The position numbers were made by a program, and so were the translations under genes. From Verrucomicrobia bacterium UBA1727 (GTDB taxonomy: Bacteria; Verrucomicrobiota; Kiritimatiellia; RFP12; UBA1067): 9,216 bases of DNA. Where the stretch lies: the NCBI GenBank assembly GCA_002315875.1, contig DCIL01000100.1:22086-31301 (forward strand). The letters run 5' to 3'. Each line of letters starts with the position of its first letter. The stretch's first letter is position 1. Positions 1 through 5,952 of this stretch are shown one piece after another. The notes under the pieces were generated by a model. The model had not been told where the DNA came from and ran no database searches. It was given only the letters and a program-made list of their open reading frames with translations.

Positions 1-22
1 CGGGGCGAAACGAACTCTGATA

Positions 23-511
23 TCAGACATTGTCTGTCTTGCCTTTCTTGAGGAAGAACGAAGCGAAGAGCATCAGCGCCACCGCGAGCGTAATGCAGCT
101 GTCGGCGACATTGAAGCACGGAAAATGACTCGTCTTCCAATGAAAATCGAACATGTCGATCACGTAACCACGGAAAACACGGTCTATGAGATTGCCGATG
201 ATGCCGGCGTAGAGCAGGCACTCGGCGACAAGACCGGTCCACGGTTTGGAAACACCATCGTAGAAGACCGCGCGCCGCTTCCAGATGAGCAGCGAAAGCG
301 CGAAAACGCCGAAGATCGCCAACGGCCAGACGCGCCCCTGGAACATACCCCAGGCGCAGCCGCGGTTCTCGACGTAAGCGAGGTTGAAAAGCCCCGGAAT
401 TACGGAAACGGCCGCCGCTCCCTTCAGGTACGCGGCGGCCAGTTCCTTGACGACCGCGTCGGCGAGCACGAGATTCGCAACCGCCGCGAACACGATCAGC
501 AGGCGCTTCAC
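23..511 (-). CDS. lspA: Lipoprotein signal peptidase (signal peptidase II)
   Basis: Inner-membrane aspartyl protease that removes the signal peptide from diacylglyceryl-modified prolipoproteins just before the lipobox cysteine. The 162-residue length is normal for LspA. The hydrophobic pattern fits four membrane helices (about residues 1-20, 62-77, 93-110 and 136-154). Family motifs are visible: D18 and K22 after helix 1, N49 in ENRGCAWG, then GNLIDR (N107, D110, R111), the catalytic Asp D119 in YVIDMFDF, and the second catalytic Asp D137 in FNVADS. The 18-residue spacing of the two Asp matches E. coli LspA. The start is GTG and overlaps the dksA stop as GTGA; AAGG lies 7 bases upstream, so translation is probably coupled to dksA. 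It is the last gene of the greA-dksA-lspA unit within the window. Identification is secure. Confidence 0.96.
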   Translation of the reverse strand: MKRLLIVFAAVANLVLADAVVKELAAAYLKGAAAVSVIPGLFNLAYVENRGCAWGMFQGRVWPLAIFGVFALSLLIWKRRAVFYDGVSKPWTGLVAECLLYAGIIGNLIDRVFRGYVIDMFDFHWKTSHFPCFNVADSCITLAVALMLFASFFLKKGKTDNV

Positions 512-1146
512 TTATCGGCCTTCTCCATCTCGCTCTGACACTCCATGCACGTCAGGACGAACGGCTGGTTCATGAGCCGCGCCTTGCGGATGAGCTGACC
601 GCAGGAGGCGCACACGCCGTAGGTGCCGTCATCGATGCGGTGGAGCGCCTCTTCGATCTTCTGGATCGTGCGGTTGATGTTGCCCATCTGACCGAGCGCC
701 TGAAGACGCAGGGTCTGCGCCGTACCGTCGCCACCGTCCGCCTCATGATCCTCGGCCTCGTTGAAGCCGGTCGCCTTCATCGCATCGACGCCATTCTTGG
801 ACTGCTCGAGCGCGTCCAGAAGGCGCTTGCGGAATTCCTTGAGATCCGCCGCCGGAAACTTCACCGTCGTCTTCGACTTGTCGCGGCTCGTCGGACGCTT
901 GGAAAGGCGCACCGCCGAACCCTGCGCGGCGGATTCCTGTGCCTTACGTTCGCGCTCCTCGGCCTCACGCTTCATCTGCTCGACGAGATTGAGACCAAAT
1001 TCAACGGACTTCGCCGTATCGATCTTGGAATACTCCTCGTCGGGCTTGAGCTGAGAAGCCGAAACGCGCTTGATGATTCGCGGAGCGACGCGGCGGATGA
1101 CCGCCTTGGACATTCTCTTCTTCTTGCCGGGATTCTTCTGTGCCAT
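508..1146 (-). CDS. dksA: DksA/TraR-family C4 zinc-finger transcription factor with long basic N-terminus
   Basis: DksA-type proteins insert a coiled coil into the RNA polymerase secondary channel and modulate initiation, usually with ppGpp. The C-terminal C4 zinc finger is intact: C179-x2-C182-x17-C200-x2-C203, inside the family pattern YGxCxxCG...RL...C..CQ. A helical hairpin precedes it (about residues 100-175), with an acidic turn rich in D/E/G at 129-141 where DksA has its functional tip Asp residues. Odd feature: about 95 extra N-terminal residues, very Lys/Arg-rich (1-28) followed by a charged helix (about 48-72), make the protein 212 aa against about 150 for E. coli DksA. The ATG is fixed by a full Shine-Dalgarno site 5 bases upstream. 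It lies 27 bases after greA and overlaps lspA by 4 bases. The dksA-lspA adjacency is also known in Chlamydia. Whether it responds to ppGpp cannot be seen from sequence. Confidence 0.9.
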   Translation of the reverse strand: MAQKNPGKKKRMSKAVIRRVAPRIIKRVSASQLKPDEEYSKIDTAKSVEFGLNLVEQMKREAEERERKAQESAAQGSAVRLSKRPTSRDKSKTTVKFPAADLKEFRKRLLDALEQSKNGVDAMKATGFNEAEDHEADGGDGTAQTLRLQALGQMGNINRTIQKIEEALHRIDDGTYGVCASCGQLIRKARLMNQPFVLTCMECQSEMEKADK

Positions 1147-1151
1147 GAGCT

Positions 1152-1159
1152 ACCTCCTT
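1152..1159 (-). promoter_or_regulatory. Strong ribosome binding site of dksA
   Basis: AAGGAGGT is a full match to the anti-Shine-Dalgarno complement and lies 5 bases before the ATG at 1146. It fixes the long N-terminal form of the DksA-like protein as the real product, because no comparable site precedes an internal start. It sits in the 27-base greA-dksA gap. Confidence 0.85.
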
Positions 1160-1173
1160 CTGTCCGGTTGTCT

Positions 1174-3192
1174 TCAGATCAGCACGCCGGCCGGAAGCTT
1201 CATCCACTCGCGGATGTCGTCCGTAAGCGCGCGAATCTCCTTGATTGTCGCAAAGGCAAGATTGCCGTCGGCATCGGGAATCTCGAAACCATCGCCGACC
1301 TTCTTGCCGAGCATGTTCTCGGCGACGCGGGTCTTCGAGGAGATGATGCCGCGGTCGAGATCGTTGTCCCACTCGCCGAGGATCGTCCAGGTCTTCTCGC
1401 CGTCCTTGGTCTCCACCACGACGGTGACGCCGGGCATGACCTCGTCGGTCGTGGCATCCGCGAAGTCCGCCGGCTTGACCGCCTCGAGATCGGCCTGCAT
1501 GAGCGTCTGCTTCTGCATGAGCGCACGCTGCTCGTCCTTGGCGTACTGATATTCGGCGTTTTCGGAAAGGTCGCCGAAGCCCTTCGCGAACTCGATCTTC
1601 TTGACGTTCGCCGGCATATCCTCGTTGATGAGCTTGAGATACTCCTGCTTCCTAAGACCGAAGCTACGGAACGAGGTGAGACGCGCGTACTCCTTCTTCT
1701 TCTCGACCTTGACGAGATGATCCTTGAGCTCCGGCACGAGCGCGGTCATGCGCACGACCGTGGTGTGGTGGGTCGACGGATCCCACGCGATGGACGCCTG
1801 GAAGCGCTCGAAGAAGAGCGCCTGCTCTTCTGCAGTCAACCAGCCAAAGACCTTCGTAAGCCATTCCTTCGAGGCGAAGAGCTTGCGAATGAGATTCTGC
1901 ATCTTCAGCGTCTCGCCGCCCTGACGGCCCTCACCGAGCGCGATCGCATGGGTGAGGAGCGTAATCAGACCGGGAAGTTCAACCCAATCCTTGAACTGCT
2001 CGTACTTGCCGACCATCAGCGTCGTCAACGTAGCCGGCGCCTTGGGCTGGATCATCAGGCCGGCCATGGCCTTGCGGCAGTTCTCATCCTTGCCGAACTG
2101 GGTAACGATTTCGAGGACCGCGGTATAGCAGAATTCGGGCACCGCCGCATAGAGCTTCGCCTTCGAAGCGTCATCGACACCGAGGAAGCCGATCATCGCA
2201 CCGACCTCGCGGGCAGGAAGCGTCGCCGCCGCCTTGATGTAGCGCTTACGGTCCCAAAGATAGTCGCGCATGACGCCGGCCGCGGGATTGGCAAAACCCA
2301 GATGAACGATCAGCACCGCCAGACGGGCGTAAAGAGCATCGTCAACAGAACGGGCCGCGGTAATCGCAAAGACGAGACGCTCCTCGATGCTCGCCTTGAC
2401 CGTTTCGTTGGCGGTCTTGAAAAGCCCCTGCGCCTCGTATTCCCTGACCGAAGCGAGAATGAGCTTCGGATCGGTCATATGGCAGAATTCCGTAAGCCAG
2501 GCATTGCCATAGTCCTCAGCTGCCTGGCGAATCTCAATCGGATCGGTCTTCTTGACCGGAATCACGACGCACTTATCCTGCTTGAGCTCGACTCGCGCCG
2601 CATCCCAGTACTTCTTCCAGTTGACGGACTTGACGAAGCCATTGCGCACGCAGTAGTCCTCAAGACGGATCATCGTCATCGAAGAACCGTTGGACTTGAT
2701 GACGAGTTTGAGGAAGTCGCCGGGCTTATCCTTCAGCAGCGCGTCGAACGCCGCACGATCGCGGATCTGCAGCACGAGCACGTGGTCTTCAGGCGCGGAC
2801 TCGAGCATATCGCAGGCCGCGGCATACGTGAACTGATGGCCACGACGGGTCTTGAAATCGACCGTGATGCGCTTGTAGAAATAGTCAAGCTTCACGACCT
2901 TGCCAACGCCCCAGGTATCGTTGATGACGAGCGAACCCTGCTGAAAGGAAAGCAGCTTCTCGAGCATGACCATCGACTTGTCAAAAGGAAGTTCACCGAA
3001 ACCGCAACCGTCAATAAAAGAAAGAAGAAGACGATCACCAGTCGTCTTCTTGAACGCATCCTTGATCACCGCGGGCTTGATGTCCTTCGCGAGCTCCGTC
3101 TGCTTGCCACGCACCAGATTGAAAGCCCCCTCGAAGTCGCGCTTCTCTGCGAATTCACTGAGCTGTTTCACCAACGCTTCGTTATCGACCAT
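1174..3192 (-). CDS. greA: Long-form transcript cleavage/elongation factor GreA (N-terminal helical extension + GreA domains)
   Basis: GreA enters the RNA polymerase secondary channel and stimulates RNA cleavage in backtracked complexes, rescuing stalled elongation. The 672-residue protein carries a complete GreA at its C-terminus. The coiled-coil hairpin (about 505-575) has the signature GDLSENAEY at 540-548, whose D541 and E544 are the acidic tip residues needed for cleavage. The FKBP-like GreA/GreB C-terminal domain follows (about 583-655: TWTILGEWDND, ISS, ARN-like LGKKVGDGFEI). The first ~500 residues are not found in E. coli GreA (158 aa). They contain a small beta-rich stretch around 87-125 (NDTWGVGKVVKLD..., SH3-like by inference) and then a long, mostly helical region that looks like helical repeats. 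A similarly oversized GreA (about 700 aa) is known in Chlamydia. The ATG has AGGAG 6 bases upstream and a near-consensus promoter. It is the first gene of an operon with dksA and lspA. Function of the extension is unknown. Confidence 0.92.
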   Translation of the reverse strand: MVDNEALVKQLSEFAEKRDFEGAFNLVRGKQTELAKDIKPAVIKDAFKKTTGDRLLLSFIDGCGFGELPFDKSMVMLEKLLSFQQGSLVINDTWGVGKVVKLDYFYKRITVDFKTRRGHQFTYAAACDMLESAPEDHVLVLQIRDRAAFDALLKDKPGDFLKLVIKSNGSSMTMIRLEDYCVRNGFVKSVNWKKYWDAARVELKQDKCVVIPVKKTDPIEIRQAAEDYGNAWLTEFCHMTDPKLILASVREYEAQGLFKTANETVKASIEERLVFAITAARSVDDALYARLAVLIVHLGFANPAAGVMRDYLWDRKRYIKAAATLPAREVGAMIGFLGVDDASKAKLYAAVPEFCYTAVLEIVTQFGKDENCRKAMAGLMIQPKAPATLTTLMVGKYEQFKDWVELPGLITLLTHAIALGEGRQGGETLKMQNLIRKLFASKEWLTKVFGWLTAEEQALFFERFQASIAWDPSTHHTTVVRMTALVPELKDHLVKVEKKKEYARLTSFRSFGLRKQEYLKLINEDMPANVKKIEFAKGFGDLSENAEYQYAKDEQRALMQKQTLMQADLEAVKPADFADATTDEVMPGVTVVVETKDGEKTWTILGEWDNDLDRGIISSKTRVAENMLGKKVGDGFEIPDADGNLAFATIKEIRALTDDIREWMKLPAGVLI

Positions 3193-3224
3193 TTAATTCT
3201 CCTGTTTTTTGAAAACTTCTGTGT

Positions 3225-3254
3225 ATTATATCATAATCGGCGATGAGCAATCAA
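3225..3254 (-). promoter_or_regulatory. Sigma70-type promoter of greA-dksA-lspA
   Basis: Reading the minus strand, -35 TTGATT (3254-3249), an 18-base spacer and a perfect -10 TATAAT (3230-3225). Predicted transcription start is near 3218, giving a leader of about 25 bases that contains the greA ribosome binding site (AGGAG). It lies just after the terminator of the preceding gene, so the housekeeping operon looks independently transcribed. Confidence 0.8.
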
Positions 3255-3270
3255 CACGACACGCCGCGGC

Positions 3271-3310
3271 AAAAACGAATTCAGCGTCGGGTACTAAACC
3301 CGACGCTGAA
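3271..3310 (-). terminator. Intrinsic terminator of the small secreted-protein gene
   Basis: A 13-base perfect inverted repeat (3280-3292 with 3298-3310; arms begin TTCAGCGTC and end GACGCTGAA) encloses a 5-base loop. On the minus strand it is followed by ATTCG and then five T residues. It begins 9 bases after the TGA at 3320. It separates the small gene from the greA promoter. The T tract starts 5 bases after the stem, slightly late, but stem strength and position make it convincing. Confidence 0.85.
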
Positions 3311-3319
3311 AGGAGCATC

Positions 3320-3673
3320 TCACTTTGCCGCTTCAGGGACTGCGGCAGCAGGCGCCTTGGCCTTCGGCGGACGCGGAGGACGCGGCGGACGCTTGGCGAC
3401 GTTCATAAGTTCCTCAACGCAGGCGGCGACCTTGTCTTCGGCCACGCCGTACTTTTTGAGAATCTCGGTCATCTTCGCCTTGCGCTGCTCCATGCGCGCC
3501 TTCATCTGCGCTTCGAACTTGGCGCGATCGAACGGGGGACGCGCCTTCTTCGGCTTCGCCTCGGCCGTCGCAGCCGTCGTTGCCTCTGCCTTGGCAGGCG
3601 TCGCCGCCTTTTCCTGGGCGATGCCGCAAAGCGCTGCACCGACCAACATCATGGAAACCATCAGTTTTTTCAT
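3320..3673 (-). CDS. Small secreted Ala/Lys/Pro-rich protein of unknown function
   Basis: A 117-residue protein that I do not recognise. Residues 1-19 form a typical Sec signal peptide (MKKLM, hydrophobic core, cleavage likely at GIA|Q), so the mature protein should be periplasmic or secreted. The mature part has an Ala/Thr/Lys/Pro linker (20-46), then a highly charged helix rich in Lys, Arg, Met and Glu (about 48-75), then a second predicted helix (about 78-94) with a single cysteine C85, and a Pro-rich tail with PPRPPRPP at 96-103. The two-helix, Met/Lys/Gln-rich layout loosely recalls Spy/CpxP-type periplasmic chaperones, but I see no LTxxQ motif, so no function is assigned. It has its own near-consensus promoter, AAGGA 8 bases before the ATG, and a strong terminator, which suggests a well-expressed monocistronic gene. 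Confidence 0.8.
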   Translation of the reverse strand: MKKLMVSMMLVGAALCGIAQEKAATPAKAEATTAATAEAKPKKARPPFDRAKFEAQMKARMEQRKAKMTEILKKYGVAEDKVAACVEELMNVAKRPPRPPRPPKAKAPAAAVPEAAK

Positions 3674-3726
3674 TTATTTTTCCTTTCGATATTCAAACTG
3701 CAATTCGCTGTAATCCAACAGCCGAA

Positions 3727-3756
3727 ATTATAGCATATCCATTCGCAGCCAGTCAA
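3727..3756 (-). promoter_or_regulatory. Sigma70-type promoter of the small secreted-protein gene
   Basis: Minus strand: -35 TTGACT (3756-3751), 18-base spacer, perfect -10 TATAAT (3732-3727). Predicted start is near 3720, leaving about 47 bases of leader. The -35 box directly abuts the TAA of the upstream beta-propeller gene (3759-3757). I see no hairpin with a T tract between them, so read-through from the surface operon is also possible. Confidence 0.82.
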
Positions 3757-5952
3757 TTAGCGTGGCACAACGAGGCGCGACATCCAGACGCCGCTGCCCG
3801 CCGTAAGGAAGAACAGCCGACCGCGGTCGAGAATGATGTTCCGAGATATGCCGGACGGCACCTTCAATCCCCCACGCAGCTTCTCGATGGTCCTGCCGCC
3901 GTCCGCCGAGAAGAAGATTCCGTCCCCACAACCGAAAATGACGCGTCCAGACTCATGGCGGTCGAAGGATATGGCGCGGCAGATCTTTCCCTTGAGCGGA
4001 AGATAGAGGTGCCAGGTCTTGCCGCCGTCCGTCGATTCATAAGTGCCGCCCTCGCCGCCGCGCAGATAGCGTCCCGCCACATACGGGTCGGCCACCAGCG
4101 GATAACGATGCCAGCTCGGCCACGTAAGGCCGTTCTTCAGCCAGGTTCCAGTCGACGTATCGCGCGTCAACACGAACCATTCACCGTGCTTGCCGGCCGT
4201 TATCGCCGAGCCGTCGGATGACAACGAAAGCCGCGGCCAGGCACCCTGCGAATGGTTGATGCCATAGTCAAAGCCCTTGACCTTCTCCAGTCCCTGCCCT
4301 TCCCAGGTCCAGCTCGCGCCTTCATCACGACTACGGTAGACACCGCCCTTACCAGGCGCGATGGGTCCGCTCATCGTCAGCAGGATGGACCCGTCACACG
4401 GATCCTGCGTAAGGCACGAGGCAGCGCTCTTGCCTGGCACGAACGGAGGCAGTCCTCGACCCTCAACCGGCTTCCAGGAAAGTCCTGCGTCCGCACTCCG
4501 CCAAAGCCCCGTATCGAATCCGCGCGCGCCGATGCAGAAGACGCGGCCGGGACGTTCCTTCGGATAAAGCGCAGTCGCGACATTGTTCGGGAAGCGTCGC
4601 TTTCCATCGCCCTTCGCGACCGGGCGACTAAAGGTCTTGCCGCCGTTCGTCGTCACGAACGCACCCATATCGTAGAGACAGCAGATGAAATTGTCCGCCG
4701 AATTCGGATCAAAGGCGATATCGTAGGAGACGAGCTGCATGATGCCCTTGACCCGCGTCTTCCAGGTCTTGCCGGCATCGAACGTCTCCCACAACTCGTA
4801 CCAGTCGGTCGTAAGCCAATGCCGGTCGTCCTTTGGATCAGTCACAAACGTCATGAGCGCGGTCATCCGGATTTCCTCGGACTTCTTACCCGCCAGCCGC
4901 GGCTCGTTCTCAGGATCGCCTGCGGCCATGATTCCGTTGGGAAGACGCGTCCACGAATCGTCGTTCGCCTTGCGGATGAAACGATTGCCGTTACCGTCAC
5001 CGATGAGCCAGAAGGTCCGTCCCGCCGCCAGCGCATAATAATTGCCTACGGCCCACGGTTCTGTGCGGCACTTGGGCGCGATGAAAAGTCCGTCTTCGAA
5101 CGGCTTCCAGCTTTCGCCGCCGTCATCCGAAACCTTTACATGCTGATGACCGAAGATTCCGACCAGACGTCCGTCGCCGGGAATCTGGGCGATTTCGGAC
5201 GGACTTTCATCTGAAACTCTCCGCCAGGTGCGCGCCCCGTCATCACTGCGGAAGAATCCGAACTGCCGCGGAGTCCGGCAACTCTTGCCTACCATCCAAT
5301 ATTTGGCCAGACGTTCCGCCGGAATCTGCGGCGAGCACGCGTAGACGCGCCCGGTGACAGTCGCATCGTGACGGACGTTCGAGTACCAGACGTTCGTCAG
5401 ACCCGTCAGCGTCCAGCTCTCGCCGTTGTCGCGACTCACGAAGATTCCGCTGCGGTCCTCACCGCCCACCAGCTCGTCGGGATCAAACGGATTGCGCGAA
5501 AGGCAGTAGCCCTCGGGACGAAGCGGACCATTACCGTAGGCGAAGGCGTCACCCGTCACGCGCCAGCTCGCACCGCCGTCGCGCGTCACGGCGAAACCAC
5601 CTGGAACCTCGCCATTGGCTCCGCCGAGAATCACGACCGAGTCGGCATTGCGAGGATCGACCGAAAGCGAACGCACCTGGTCGAATCCGCGGTCGCGCAT
5701 CTCCACGGACATGTTGCTGTGAAGCGGACGCCAACTCGCCCCCGCATCATCACTGCGATACGGACCTCCGACATCGACATAGACATACATCCGCTGCGGA
5801 TCGGATGGACAAAGCGCCGCGCCCTGCACATAACCCCCGCCCCAACACGGAATGACCGACCACTCCGAACATTCGACGGCAGATGCCGACATTACGGCAA
5901 ATGCTCCCGCCATGGATAGAACAACCGACATTGATTTTCTATTCATAATCAC
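3757..5952 (-). CDS. Secreted GH74-like / Asp-box (BNR) beta-propeller protein
   Basis: A 731-residue exported protein, close to the size of a GH74 catalytic module (two seven-bladed propellers). Signal peptide at 1-25, cleavage likely at ASA|V. The mature N-terminus WGGGYVQG...VYVDVGGPYRSDD (37-69) strongly resembles the GH74 hallmark, with D60 at the position of the general base. GIMQLVSYDIAF...LYDMGAF (403-432) resembles the second GH74 catalytic segment, with D428 as candidate general acid. About eleven Asp-box-like turns (pattern SxDxGxSW) occur at roughly 67, 124, 173, 236, 275, 391, 435, 486, 541, 640 and 682. GH74 enzymes cut beta-glucans such as xyloglucan; this substrate is unproven, and a non-catalytic sortilin-like propeller is the alternative. 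The GTG start overlaps the upstream TGA (GTGA), an ATG lies two codons further on, and no Shine-Dalgarno site is visible, so translation is probably coupled to the preceding gene. Confidence 0.82.
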   Translation of the reverse strand: MIMNRKSMSVVLSMAGAFAVMSASAVECSEWSVIPCWGGGYVQGAALCPSDPQRMYVYVDVGGPYRSDDAGASWRPLHSNMSVEMRDRGFDQVRSLSVDPRNADSVVILGGANGEVPGGFAVTRDGGASWRVTGDAFAYGNGPLRPEGYCLSRNPFDPDELVGGEDRSGIFVSRDNGESWTLTGLTNVWYSNVRHDATVTGRVYACSPQIPAERLAKYWMVGKSCRTPRQFGFFRSDDGARTWRRVSDESPSEIAQIPGDGRLVGIFGHQHVKVSDDGGESWKPFEDGLFIAPKCRTEPWAVGNYYALAAGRTFWLIGDGNGNRFIRKANDDSWTRLPNGIMAAGDPENEPRLAGKKSEEIRMTALMTFVTDPKDDRHWLTTDWYELWETFDAGKTWKTRVKGIMQLVSYDIAFDPNSADNFICCLYDMGAFVTTNGGKTFSRPVAKGDGKRRFPNNVATALYPKERPGRVFCIGARGFDTGLWRSADAGLSWKPVEGRGLPPFVPGKSAASCLTQDPCDGSILLTMSGPIAPGKGGVYRSRDEGASWTWEGQGLEKVKGFDYGINHSQGAWPRLSLSSDGSAITAGKHGEWFVLTRDTSTGTWLKNGLTWPSWHRYPLVADPYVAGRYLRGGEGGTYESTDGGKTWHLYLPLKGKICRAISFDRHESGRVIFGCGDGIFFSADGGRTIEKLRGGLKVPSGISRNIILDRGRLFFLTAGSGVWMSRLVVPR

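Noticed and set aside
1..22. Possible start of another gene or a terminator after lspA.
   Set aside because: Only 22 bases remain, without a stem-loop, T tract or recognisable coding signal.
640..3246. Very long (868-codon) plus-strand open frame opposite dksA and greA.
   Set aside because: It is antisense to two unmistakable genes with intact motifs. Its predicted product is Leu/Arg/His-rich with no family resemblance, has no ribosome binding site that I can see, and runs through the greA promoter. GC-rich third positions explain it as a shadow.
3617..3673. Lipoprotein signal in the small secreted protein (cysteine at residue 16).
   Set aside because: The residue before the cysteine is Leu, not Gly/Ala/Ser, so it is not a lipobox; a type I cleavage at GIA|Q fits better.
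3702..3729. Imperfect hairpin (AATTCGCTGT with ACAGCCGAAATT) in the leader region of the small secreted-protein gene, considered as a riboswitch or regulatory hairpin.
   Set aside because: The stem needs two bulges and partly lies upstream of the predicted transcription start, so most of one arm would be missing from the mRNA.
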